Assembly: GCF_002913225.1 (NCBI RefSeq) | Contig: NZ_PPAW01000020.1 | Coordinates: forward strand, 1 to 64,000 | Reading direction: 5' to 3' | Source: Campylobacter concisus | GTDB lineage: Bacteria; Campylobacterota; Campylobacteria; Campylobacterales; Campylobacteraceae | Length of the DNA: 64,000 nt | Part shown: piece by piece, positions 27,258 through 35,534 of the stretch | Position numbering within the stretch: the stretch's first letter is position 1 | How the letters are laid out: each line of letters starts with the position of its first letter | Position numbers and translations under genes: made by a program | The notes under the pieces: generated by a model | What the model saw: only the letters and a program-made list of their open reading frames with translations | Databases searched by the model: none | Told to the model about the DNA's origin: nothing

Positions 27258-27836
27258 ATGAGACGTTGCGAGTGGGCCAAGGGCGAGCTTGACATAGCCT
27301 ACCACGACAATGAGTGGGGCAAGGTCATAAAAGATGATAGAAAATTTTTTGAAATGATAGTTTTAGAGGGCTTTCAAGCGGGACTTTCGTGGCATGGGGT
27401 GCTTCAAAAAAGAGAGGCTATGAGAGCGGCGTTTGACAGCTTTGATCCTGAAAAGATCAAGCTTTATGGCGAGGCTGAGATAGCTAAATTTATGCAAAAC
27501 GATGGGCTGATACGCAATAGACTAAAACTAAAATCGCTTGCCACAAATGCCCTTGCATTTTTATCCGTAACTCAAGAATTTGGCAGCTTTTATGACTATT
27601 TGTGGGGGCATCTGCTAAAGAAATTTGACCCCAAATTTGACGGCAAACAGATCATCAATCACTATCAAAATATCAAGCAAGTGCCAGTAACCACGCCGAT
27701 GTCTGACTTTGTGGCAAAGGAGCTAAAAAAGCGAGGGTTTAAGTTTCTAGGCTCTGTTAGCACCTATGCCTTTTTGCAAAGCGTGGGCGTGTTGGATGAT
27801 CATATGGACTATTGTTTTTGTAAGGCAAAAGGCTGA
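27258..27836 (+). CDS. tag: DNA-3-methyladenine glycosylase I
   Basis: Tag removes 3-methyladenine from alkylated DNA to start base-excision repair. The 192 residues show the diagnostic RCEWAKGELDIAYHDNEWG at the N-terminus and DDHMDYCFC at the C-terminus. These carry the zinc ligands expected from the family (N-terminal Cys and His, C-terminal His and Cys). EGFQAGLSWHGVLQKR lines the substrate pocket. The ATG directly follows the epimerase stop, so translation is probably coupled. Confidence 0.95.
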   Translation: MRRCEWAKGELDIAYHDNEWGKVIKDDRKFFEMIVLEGFQAGLSWHGVLQKREAMRAAFDSFDPEKIKLYGEAEIAKFMQNDGLIRNRLKLKSLATNALAFLSVTQEFGSFYDYLWGHLLKKFDPKFDGKQIINHYQNIKQVPVTTPMSDFVAKELKKRGFKFLGSVSTYAFLQSVGVLDDHMDYCFCKAKG

Positions 27837-27856
27837 TTAGGATAGTTTTTGCACTT

Positions 27857-28684
27857 TTGGTGCTTTTAAATTTTGCATTTTCTCTTGAACTATTACGCCT
27901 TAGCGAATTTAAAGATCAAAACGTCTCAGGCTGGCTAGCTAGCGAGAAGCTTGATGGTGTGCGTGCCTACTGGGACGGAGAGAATTTGCTCTCAAGGCAG
28001 GGCAAAAAGCTAAATGCACCACTAAGTTTTACTAAAAATTTCCCTAAATTTGCACTTGATGGTGAGCTTTACGCAAAGGAGCTTAAATTTGAAGAGATTC
28101 AAGCAAGCGTGATGGATAAGCTGCCAGATGAAAAGGCGTGGAGCAGGCTTAAATTTCACATTTTTGACGTGCCAGAGGCAAGTGGTGGCTTGCTTGCTAG
28201 GCTTGAAGTTTTGGCTAAATTTCTAAAAAATGAGCCAAATGACAATTTGATCATCATAAAGCAGATAAAAATGCGCGATAACGCTCAGTTTTTAAAATTT
28301 GCTGAAAGTATCATCGCAAAAGGCGGCGAGGGGGCAGTCGTGCGTGAGCCAAATGCGCCATACGAGCGAAAACGAAGTAAAAATGCGCTCAAATTTAAGA
28401 AATTTAAAGACGCCGAGTGTGAGGTTATTGCTATAAATAAAGGTAGCGGCAAATACGCTAATCTTGCTGGCTCGCTCACCTGTAAGGCGCTTGGCGGCAA
28501 AGATGATAAAGAAAAAGCTGGCGAGCCAAAAGAGGGCACTATCTTTAAAATAGGCTCAGGACTAAGCGATAAAGACCGTCAAGATCCCCCAAAGATAGGC
28601 TCTATCATCACATATAAATTTCAAAATTTAACCTCTAATGGCAAGCCAAGATTTCCCATATTTTTAAGGGTTAGAGAGGATTAA
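27857..28684 (+). CDS. ATP-dependent DNA ligase with N-terminal export signal
   Basis: A minimal nucleotidyltransferase ligase that seals nicked DNA with ATP. The adenylation motif is ASEKLDGVRAYWDG (Lys31 from the TTG start). Further motifs are FALDGELYAK and GGEGAVVREP, with a C-terminal OB fold. Similar exported ligases are known from Campylobacter and Neisseria/Haemophilus relatives. From TTG at 27857 the leader is short (VLLNFAFS). The frame is open further upstream, and an ATT at 27836, overlapping the tag stop, would give a better signal starting IRIVFALLVLLNFAFS. The start is therefore uncertain. It ends 4 nt into the convergent flavoprotein gene. Confidence 0.85.
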   Translation: MVLLNFAFSLELLRLSEFKDQNVSGWLASEKLDGVRAYWDGENLLSRQGKKLNAPLSFTKNFPKFALDGELYAKELKFEEIQASVMDKLPDEKAWSRLKFHIFDVPEASGGLLARLEVLAKFLKNEPNDNLIIIKQIKMRDNAQFLKFAESIIAKGGEGAVVREPNAPYERKRSKNALKFKKFKDAECEVIAINKGSGKYANLAGSLTCKALGGKDDKEKAGEPKEGTIFKIGSGLSDKDRQDPPKIGSIITYKFQNLTSNGKPRFPIFLRVRED

Positions 28685-29721
28685 ATTTCATCCGCGATCT
28701 CTTTTAACGCCCTAAAAGAGCTAAGCTGCGCCTCCTCATCAAAGATGAAGCTTTGAGCCATGATCTCATCGACTTCAAGTCTATTTTGAAACTCTAAAAT
28801 TTGCTCTTTAACGCTTTGTTTTGAGCCTATAAAAGAGCACGCCATCATCTCTTCCGTGACGCTTCTTTCTCTATTTTTTAGCTCTATTTGCCTAAAGTCA
28901 ATCGGTCCAAAATGCGGAGCCTGTGCGCCTACCTTGCCACTTATGGCAAAGACCTCGTCGTTGTCCTTTTTTGGTGGCTGCAAATACTCTTTTTCGCCAG
29001 TGACCACGTTTAAGAAAAACTGCGTTTGTGTAGTGGCTAAACTCTTTGCTAGCTCGTCAGTCTGGGCTATTATCACATTTGCTCCTGCGATGACATAGGG
29101 CGCTTTTAAAAAGGGCGATGGTTTGAAATTTTGACGATAAATTTCTACCGCTTTTTCTAGTGCACGTGGTGCAAAGTGCGACGCAAAGGCGTAAGGCAGG
29201 CCAAACTCAGCCGCCACGTATGCGCTATATATGCTTGAGCCAAGTATGTAAATAGGCGGAAATTTTTCAATTTTTGGATAGGCTTTTACGGCTCTTTTGG
29301 CGTTAAAATAGTCCATTAGCTCGTTTATCTGCATGTTAAATTCCACCTCTCTTGCGCCTCGTCTAAGCACTGCAGCCGTCTCTTGGTCGGTCCCTGGAGC
29401 TCTGCCTAGCCCAAGATCGACGCGGTTTGGATATAGCGTCTCAAGAGTAGCGTACTGCTCGGCGATGGAGTATGGGCTGTGGTTTGGTAGCATCACGCCG
29501 CCAGAGCCCACACGCAAGCTTTTTGTATGCTCTAAGATGTGTGCGATGATGAGCTGCGTGGCTGAGCTAGCTAAGTTTTTCATATTGTGATGCTCTGCGA
29601 CCCAGTAGCGCTTTATACCGATATCTTCGGAAAATTTAGCCAGTCTGACGGCCGCATCTATGGCAGTTTTTGCGTCACCGCCTTGTTTTATCGGTAGTAA
29701 ATTTAATATTGAGAGATCCAT
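28681..29721 (-). CDS. Luciferase-like (LLM class) flavin-dependent oxidoreductase
   Basis: A 346-residue TIM-barrel protein of the bacterial luciferase-like family that uses reduced FMN or F420. Signatures include KRYWVAEHHNMKNLASSATQ, LRVGSGGVMLPNHSPYSIAE and RVDLGLGRAPGTDQETAAVL. The substrate is not predictable. It stands alone on the minus strand with an AAAGGA-type site before the ATG, tail to tail with the DNA ligase gene and divergent from galE. Confidence 0.88.
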   Translation of the reverse strand: MDLSILNLLPIKQGGDAKTAIDAAVRLAKFSEDIGIKRYWVAEHHNMKNLASSATQLIIAHILEHTKSLRVGSGGVMLPNHSPYSIAEQYATLETLYPNRVDLGLGRAPGTDQETAAVLRRGAREVEFNMQINELMDYFNAKRAVKAYPKIEKFPPIYILGSSIYSAYVAAEFGLPYAFASHFAPRALEKAVEIYRQNFKPSPFLKAPYVIAGANVIIAQTDELAKSLATTQTQFFLNVVTGEKEYLQPPKKDNDEVFAISGKVGAQAPHFGPIDFRQIELKNRERSVTEEMMACSFIGSKQSVKEQILEFQNRLEVDEIMAQSFIFDEEAQLSSFRALKEIADEI

Positions 29722-29870
29722 TTTTTATCCTTTTTTGTAGATGAGGGATTATAAAGATTAAATTTAAAATAAATTGTAAGTCTATTTTAAATTTCTAAAG
29801 ATAGATATCCATTTTGCAGCTTTTAGGCAAAATTTAAAAACTAACCTTGCTTTACTTTTGCTTTACTCTA

Positions 29871-29883
29871 TTTTTGATAAAAT
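29871..29883 (+). promoter_or_regulatory. galE extended -10 promoter
   Basis: A T5 run followed by GATAAAAT closely fits the Campylobacter sigma70 extended -10. Transcription would begin near 29890, downstream of the ATG at 29858, which argues that this upstream ATG is not the galE start and supports TTG at 29912. Confidence 0.55.
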
Positions 29884-29911
29884 TAACCACTTTTTTATGA
29901 AAGGCTTAAAC

Positions 29912-30895
29912 TTGAAGATTTTAGTAACAGGTGGAGCTGGATATATCGGCAGCCACGTAGTAAAAGCACTTTTAAAGCAAGGCAAAGATGAGATAACCAT
30001 CATCGACAATCTCTGCAAGGGCTCACAAAAAGCACTTGAGGCACTTCAAAAGATAGGAAATTTTAAATTTATAAATGCAAATTTAGAAGATGATTTGAGC
30101 GAAATTTTTGCAAATGGCAAATTTGATGCGATCATTCATTTTGCAGCGTTTATCGAGGTCTTTGAGAGTATGAGCGAGCCGCTAAAATACTATCTAAACA
30201 ATACCGCAAACGTCGCAAGAGTGCTAAAATACGCAAAAACTTATAACGTAAATAAATTTATATTTAGCTCAACTGCTGCAGTTTATGGCGAGCCAGACGT
30301 GGCGGAGGTGAGCGAAACGACAGCTACAAATCCGATAAATCCATACGGCAGAAGCAAGCTAATGAGCGAGCAGATCATCAAAGACTACGCTGCGTCAAAT
30401 GAAAATTTCAAATTTGCGATTTTGCGCTATTTTAACGTCGCAGGCGCAGACGAAGAGGGACTTATCGGTCAAAACTATCCAAACGCCACGCACCTTATCA
30501 AAGTAGCCGTGCAAACAGCCCTTGGCAAGCGCGATAGCATGGGTATCTTTGGCGATGACTACGCGACAAAAGATGGCACATGCGTTAGAGACTACATCCA
30601 CGTTAGCGACCTAGCAGACGCCCATATAAGCGCGCTGGAGTATATCGGCCAAAATGGCAGCGAAACTTTTAATGTGGGATATGGCAGGGGATTTAGCGTA
30701 AAAGAGGTGATCGAAACCGCAAAAAAAGTAAGCGGAGTAAATTTCAAGGTGCAAAACGCGCCAAGAAGAGACGGCGACCCGGCTATTCTTATCTCAAACG
30801 CAAGCAAACTGCGCTCGCTAACTAGCTGGAAGCCAAAAAGAGACGATCTAGCGCTCATCATAAAAACCGCCCTTGAGTGGGAAAAGAGAATTTAG
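29912..30895 (+). CDS. galE: UDP-glucose/UDP-GlcNAc 4-epimerase
   Basis: GalE (Gne in Campylobacter) interconverts UDP-Glc/UDP-Gal and UDP-GlcNAc/UDP-GalNAc, supplying GalNAc for N-glycans and Gal for LOS. The protein has KILVTGGAGYIGSHVVKAL, FSSTAAVYGEP, the YGRSK of the YxxxK catalytic pair, and FNVGYGRGFSVKEVI. I place the start at TTG 29912 (327 residues) because AAAGG lies 9 nt upstream and the conserved fold begins at once. ATG 29897 is an alternative lacking a good ribosome site. It lies upstream of ugd and the pgl genes. Confidence 0.93.
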   Translation: MKILVTGGAGYIGSHVVKALLKQGKDEITIIDNLCKGSQKALEALQKIGNFKFINANLEDDLSEIFANGKFDAIIHFAAFIEVFESMSEPLKYYLNNTANVARVLKYAKTYNVNKFIFSSTAAVYGEPDVAEVSETTATNPINPYGRSKLMSEQIIKDYAASNENFKFAILRYFNVAGADEEGLIGQNYPNATHLIKVAVQTALGKRDSMGIFGDDYATKDGTCVRDYIHVSDLADAHISALEYIGQNGSETFNVGYGRGFSVKEVIETAKKVSGVNFKVQNAPRRDGDPAILISNASKLRSLTSWKPKRDDLALIIKTALEWEKRI

Positions 30896-30903
30896 GGGAA
30901 AAC

Positions 30904-32226
30904 ATGAAAATAGCAGTAATTGGAACCGGATATGTTGGACTAGTAAGTGGTGCGTGTTTTGCCAAAATGGGCAACAGCGTCATCTGTGTCGATGTCGATA
31001 GCAAAAAGATCGAGGCGCTAAAAAACGGCGTCGTGCCTATATATGAGCCAGGACTTGCTGATATAGTGAGTGAGTGCTACAAAAACGGCTCGCTTAAATT
31101 TAGCACTCAGATAACCGAGGCGCTAGAGCATGCAGATGCGCTATTTATCGCAGTTGGCACGCCTATGGGTGCTGATGGGCAGGCGGATTTGAAATATGTC
31201 CTCTCAGTTGCGAAATCTATCGGAGAAAATTTAAGCAAACCGCTAATCGTAGTCGATAAATCAACCGTTCCAGTGGGTACTGGAGCTAAGGTGCATGAGG
31301 TGATCGAGGCTGAGCTTAAAAAGAGAAATGTAGAGGTTAAATTTGAAGTCGTCTCAAACCCAGAGTTTTTAAAAGAGGGCGCGGCGGTTGAGGACTTTTT
31401 AAAGCCAGACCGCGTTGTTATCGGAGCTAGCAGCGAGTGGGGCTTTAGCGTGATGAGAGAGCTTTATGAGCCATTTATGAAAAATCATGACAGGCTCATT
31501 TGCATGGACGTAAAATCAGCCGAGATGACAAAATACGCTGCAAATTCGATGCTGGCAACCAAAATAAGCTTTATAAACGAGATAGCAAATATCTGCGAAC
31601 GAGTGGGTGCTGATGTAAATTTAGTTAGAAAAGGTATCGGCAGCGACTCAAGGATCGGATATAGCTTTATATATCCTGGCTGCGGATATGGTGGTAGCTG
31701 CTTTCCAAAAGACGTCGAGGCACTCATCTACACAGCTAGACAAAATGGCTTTGAGCCAGAGCTTTTAAACGCGGTCGAGTCAAGAAATAAGGCACAAAAA
31801 AGGGTGCTATTTGAGAAAATTTATAACTTCTTTGGCGGCAACCTAAAGGGTAAGACGATCGCACTTTGGGGGCTTGCGTTTAAGCCAAATACCGATGATA
31901 TGAGAGAGGCTAGCTCACTAACTTTGATAAGGCTTTTAGACGAGGCTGGCGCAAAAGTGGTCGCTTACGATCCAAAAGCGAGCGAAGAAGCTAAAAAATA
32001 TATGCCAAATTTAGATGTGAAATACGCTAAAAACAAGTATGACGCTCTTGATAACGCCGATGCTATGGTGCTTGTGACTGAGTGGAGTGAGTTTAGATCG
32101 CCTGATTTTATGGAGATCAAAGAGAGGCTAAAAAATGCTGTCATATTTGACGGACGCAACCAGTATAACGCTAGAGTTTTAGCCGAGCATGGCTTTAAAT
32201 ACTTCCAAATAGGCGTCAAAGCGTGA
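30904..32226 (+). CDS. ugd: UDP-glucose 6-dehydrogenase
   Basis: Ugd oxidises UDP-glucose twice to UDP-glucuronate with NAD+. The 440-residue protein begins KIAVIGTGYVGLVSGACFA, with the central FINEIANICERVGAD helix and the catalytic cysteine in YPGCGYGGSCFPKDV. The C-terminal domain begins near ALWGLAFKPNTDD. The start is ATG 30904, after AGGGGAA, rather than an ATG at 30877 inside galE. It supplies UDP-GlcA for the epimerase at 26199 or for direct use. It overlaps the next gene by 4 nt. Confidence 0.93.
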   Translation: MKIAVIGTGYVGLVSGACFAKMGNSVICVDVDSKKIEALKNGVVPIYEPGLADIVSECYKNGSLKFSTQITEALEHADALFIAVGTPMGADGQADLKYVLSVAKSIGENLSKPLIVVDKSTVPVGTGAKVHEVIEAELKKRNVEVKFEVVSNPEFLKEGAAVEDFLKPDRVVIGASSEWGFSVMRELYEPFMKNHDRLICMDVKSAEMTKYAANSMLATKISFINEIANICERVGADVNLVRKGIGSDSRIGYSFIYPGCGYGGSCFPKDVEALIYTARQNGFEPELLNAVESRNKAQKRVLFEKIYNFFGGNLKGKTIALWGLAFKPNTDDMREASSLTLIRLLDEAGAKVVAYDPKASEEAKKYMPNLDVKYAKNKYDALDNADAMVLVTEWSEFRSPDFMEIKERLKNAVIFDGRNQYNARVLAEHGFKYFQIGVKA

Positions 32227-32669
32227 AGCAAATTTTGTCTTTTTTCGCAGCTTGCTTGCTGCCTTTTACGCTCTTAGCTAGCGAAACGGCAGGTAAAAAC
32301 AAAGCAAAGATGCAAGAGCAGGTTTTTGAGCTACCTATCTCAAAGATGCCGAATGATTATTTTAAATATGAAGTTGCATTTTTTAAAGAGATGCAAACGG
32401 ATTGCGAATGTGCTATGCTAGAGGGCGGACATTTAGATAAAAAAGAGGATAAAAGCGGGGTTCGTTATGAATTTAATGCAGACGATAAACCGCTTAAGCC
32501 TTGTAACGGCAAAAAGAAAAAGAGGCAAATTTATTATGAATTTACTCAAATTTTGCCTGGCGCTAGCCCCATAAGGATCGTAACTCCGCAAGGTGTAGGC
32601 GCAGAGATAAGAATTTATGAACGTATAAAAACGATAAAACCAAAAATTTTAAAAAGGAAAGAGAAATGA
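32223..32669 (+). CDS. Ecotin-like periplasmic serine protease inhibitor
   Basis: A 148-residue exported protein: signal peptide about residues 1-19 (MKQILSFFAACLLPFTLLA), then an ecotin-like pattern. DC at 60-61 with GGHLDKK aligns with the DC...GGKLENK of E. coli ecotin. C94 in PCNGKKKKR aligns with the second ecotin cysteine (ACPDGKKEKK), and IRIVTPQGVGAEIRIYE aligns with the ecotin C-terminal strand that mediates dimerisation. The residue three before C94, the P1 site in ecotin, is Leu91. Ecotins inhibit trypsin-fold proteases such as host elastase. The gene is coupled by 4-nt overlaps to ugd and the following dehydrogenase, an unexpected place for an inhibitor. The alignment was done by eye. 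Confidence 0.78.
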   Translation: MKQILSFFAACLLPFTLLASETAGKNKAKMQEQVFELPISKMPNDYFKYEVAFFKEMQTDCECAMLEGGHLDKKEDKSGVRYEFNADDKPLKPCNGKKKKRQIYYEFTQILPGASPIRIVTPQGVGAEIRIYERIKTIKPKILKRKEK

Positions 32670-33898
32670 AAATAGCAGTAGTAGGACTTGGCTATGTGGG
32701 ACTTCCACTAGCAGCAGCTTTTAGTGAAAAGTACGAAGTAGTAGGCTTTGACGTAAATGCAAAACGTATAGAAGAGCTTAAGAGTGGCTATGATAGAACG
32801 CTTGAGCTTAGCAACGAGCAGATGAAAAAAGCGATCGATAATGGCATGAAATTTAGCCTAAATTTAGATGACATCAGAAGCTGCAACTTCTTCATCGTAA
32901 CCGTCCCAACTCCGATAGATAAGAACAAACGCCCTGATCTAACCCCAGTGGTAAAAGCGACCCAGAGCGTGGCAAAAGTGCTTAAAAAAGGTGACATCGT
33001 CGTCTATGAAAGCACCGTTTATCCAGGCGTTACAGAAGAAATTTGCGTGCCACTTCTTGAAGAGAGCGGACTTAAATTTAATAAAGACTTCTTCTGCGGC
33101 TACTCTCCAGAGCGCATAAACCCAGGTGACAAAGAACACACTGTTACAAAGATCAAAAAGATAACAAGTGGCTCAACTCCAGAGATCGCTGACAAGGTCG
33201 ATGAAATTTACCGCTCTATCATCACAGCTGGCACTCACAAAGCTTCAAGCATCAAAGTAGCAGAGGCTGCAAAGGTCATCGAAAACACCCAACGCGACAT
33301 CAACATCGCCTTTATAAACGAGCTTGCGATGCTCTTTGAAAAGCTTCACATCAATACTATCGACGTTTTAGAGGCGGCTGGTACTAAGTGGAATTTCTTA
33401 AATTTCCGCCCAGGTCTAGTCGGCGGTCACTGCATCGGCGTAGATCCATACTACCTAACTCACAAAGCTCAAGAAGTGGGCTACAACCCTGAAATGATCC
33501 TAGCAGGTCGCCGCATCAACGATGATATGGGCAGATACGCAGCTGATCAAGTGATAAAACTAATGATAAGAAAAGGTGTGCTTATTAATAAAGCACGCGT
33601 GCTTGTTCTTGGCATGACATTTAAAGAGAACTGCCCAGACATAAGAAACTCTCGCGTTATAGACGTGGTTGATGAGCTAAAAGACTTTGGCTGCAAGGTC
33701 GATGTGACCGACCCTTGGGCTGATAGCGCTGAGGTAAAACACGAGTACGGCTTTGATCTAGTAAAAGAGTATAACCTAGACGACTACGACTGCATCGTGA
33801 TCGCCGTAGCTCACAATGAATTTAAAAAGCTCAACCTAAAGGGCCACTTGGTTTATGATATAAAAAATATCTACCCAGAGGCTGACGCTAGGCTGTAA
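32666..33898 (+). CDS. UDP-HexNAc 6-dehydrogenase (TviB/WbpO type)
   Basis: A 410-residue nucleotide-sugar dehydrogenase producing a UDP-N-acetylhexosaminuronic acid. It opens with KIAVVGLGYVGLPLAAAFS and has YSPERINPGDKEHTVTKI, typical of the TviB/WbpO/VipA branch rather than Ugd. The catalytic Cys is in GGHCIGVDPYYLTHKAQEVG. WbpO-type enzymes oxidise UDP-GalNAc, which GalE can make, but UDP-GlcNAc is also possible. It overlaps the ecotin-like gene by 4 nt and ends before a 118-nt gap upstream of the flippase. Confidence 0.88.
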   Translation: MKIAVVGLGYVGLPLAAAFSEKYEVVGFDVNAKRIEELKSGYDRTLELSNEQMKKAIDNGMKFSLNLDDIRSCNFFIVTVPTPIDKNKRPDLTPVVKATQSVAKVLKKGDIVVYESTVYPGVTEEICVPLLEESGLKFNKDFFCGYSPERINPGDKEHTVTKIKKITSGSTPEIADKVDEIYRSIITAGTHKASSIKVAEAAKVIENTQRDINIAFINELAMLFEKLHINTIDVLEAAGTKWNFLNFRPGLVGGHCIGVDPYYLTHKAQEVGYNPEMILAGRRINDDMGRYAADQVIKLMIRKGVLINKARVLVLGMTFKENCPDIRNSRVIDVVDELKDFGCKVDVTDPWADSAEVKHEYGFDLVKEYNLDDYDCIVIAVAHNEFKKLNLKGHLVYDIKNIYPEADARL

Positions 33899-33975
33899 GT
33901 GAGCGTTAAATTTAAAATTTACTTAGTTGCCTTGCCATCTGGCTTGGCGGCTAAAATTTATGGTTTTTTCTTTTT

Positions 33976-33999
33976 AAATTTAGCTTTTGGGCTAAATTT
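33976..33999. other. AT-rich 9-bp hairpin before the flippase gene
   Basis: AAATTTAGC (33976-33984) and GCTAAATTT (33991-33999) form a perfect stem with a 6-nt loop, 17 nt before the flippase ATG. No T run follows, so it is a weak terminator candidate at best; it may affect translation. Confidence 0.4.
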
Positions 34000-34016
34000 C
34001 AAAGGTTAAAAGTCTA

Positions 34017-35534
34017 ATGCTAATCAATCTAATAAGCTCAATCGTCGTTTTTGTCGTATCAATGGGCATAAATTTCTTTCTTACGCCATTTATCTTAAAA
34101 AGCCTTGGCAATGAGGCTTTTGGCTTTGTAGGCCTTAGCAACGCCATCGTTAGCTACGCCGCAGTCGTGAGCGTGGCGATAAACTCAGTGAGCGGCCGCT
34201 TTGTCGCTCATGCGTGGCACAAAAAAGATCTAAGCCTTGCAAACACCTACTACTCATCAGTGCTTGTTGTAAATATCTTCTTTTGCGCCGTTGTCGTGGT
34301 GCTTAGCTCTGTTTTCATACTAAATTTGCAAAGTTTTTTAAATGTCCCTGAAAATTTACTTTTTGATGTGAGAATGACCCTTGTTTTTTACTTTATAAAT
34401 TTCTGCGTCGGCCTATTTAACGGCGTTTTAACGGTTTGTGCGTTTGTGACAAATAAGCTCTATCTGCTCTCCATCAGAAACGCCATCTCAAGCGCTATCC
34501 TAGCAGCCCTTATCGTCGCACTTTTTTATTTTTTTAAGCCATTTATTTCTTACATCGCTATCTCAGCGCTAGTTGCTAGCCTTTTTGTCTTTTTTAGCAC
34601 CATTTTTATGTCAGCTCGCATCACGCCAGAGCTAAAATTTAGCCTTAGTAAATTTGACTTTTCTAAGATAAAAGAGCTTCTTAGCTCTGGCATTTGGAAT
34701 AGCTTTAATGCGCTAAACCGTATACTTTTAACAGGCATGGACCTATTTATCTGCAACATTTTTGTAAATGCAAACGCCACGGGTCTTCTTTCAGTCGCCA
34801 AGGCCGCCCCTATCATACTTGAGAGCTTTGTAGCGCAGCTTAGCGGTATCTTTGCGCCAAAATTTGTCGAGCTTTACTCTAAAAATTTGATCACGGACCT
34901 CATAAAAGAGGCTAAATTTTCAATGAAGGTGATCGCCTTTGTGATGAGCGCTCCGGCCGCATTTTTCGTCGTTTTCGGGCTAGATTTTTACACGCTTTGG
35001 CTACCTTTTAAAAGCGCAGATGAGGTCAAATTTATCTACAACGTCTCGATGATCACGCTTGTGCCCATTGTCTTTATAAGCTTTGTTTTCTCGCTTTTTA
35101 ACCTTGATAGCGCAACAAACAAGCTTCGCCGACCAGCCATTGCCAACACTATCCTTGGCGTTAGCACGATCATAGCGCAGATCGCACTGCTTAAATTTAG
35201 TGGCTACGGCGTTTATGGTATCGTCATCGTCGCAGCCATTTTTTATAGCATAAGAATTCTCGGCTTTGACCTTATAAATGCCGCCTTAAATTTAGAGGTG
35301 AAACTCACCACGTTTTATGGGGTTTATTTTAAAAATTTAGCCGTTTTTGCGCTTTGCGTGTTTGCGATGTTTGCCTGTAAGGACTTTGTGAGCTTAGATA
35401 ACTGGCTAAAATTTGCTATCTTTGCTGTGATATACGCCAGCGCAGCTTATATTTTGGGATATTTTTTGTTTTTTAATGCCTTTGAGCGAGGCATAGTTTG
35501 GCGTAAAATTTTAAAAAAATTTAAAAGGTCTTAA
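34017..35534 (+). CDS. Wzx-type oligosaccharide flippase (MATE/MOP fold)
   Basis: A 505-residue membrane protein with about twelve to fourteen hydrophobic segments and the polysaccharide biosynthesis-type start (ISSIVVFVVSMGINFFLTPFI). Wzx proteins flip undecaprenyl-linked oligosaccharides across the inner membrane. It stands at the head of the pgl genes, where C. jejuni has the ABC flippase PglK. No ABC transporter ATPase occurs anywhere in this locus, so it is the best candidate for the N-glycan flippase. An LOS substrate cannot be excluded. An AAAGG site precedes the ATG at 34017. Confidence 0.85.
   Translation: MLINLISSIVVFVVSMGINFFLTPFILKSLGNEAFGFVGLSNAIVSYAAVVSVAINSVSGRFVAHAWHKKDLSLANTYYSSVLVVNIFFCAVVVVLSSVFILNLQSFLNVPENLLFDVRMTLVFYFINFCVGLFNGVLTVCAFVTNKLYLLSIRNAISSAILAALIVALFYFFKPFISYIAISALVASLFVFFSTIFMSARITPELKFSLSKFDFSKIKELLSSGIWNSFNALNRILLTGMDLFICNIFVNANATGLLSVAKAAPIILESFVAQLSGIFAPKFVELYSKNLITDLIKEAKFSMKVIAFVMSAPAAFFVVFGLDFYTLWLPFKSADEVKFIYNVSMITLVPIVFISFVFSLFNLDSATNKLRRPAIANTILGVSTIIAQIALLKFSGYGVYGIVIVAAIFYSIRILGFDLINAALNLEVKLTTFYGVYFKNLAVFALCVFAMFACKDFVSLDNWLKFAIFAVIYASAAYILGYFLFFNAFERGIVWRKILKKFKRS

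Noticed and set aside
29858-29911. Extended N-terminus for GalE from ATG 29858
   Set aside because: A promoter-like T5-GATAAAAT at 29871-29883 lies inside this extension, and the conserved GalE fold begins at TTG 29912, which has AAAGG upstream.
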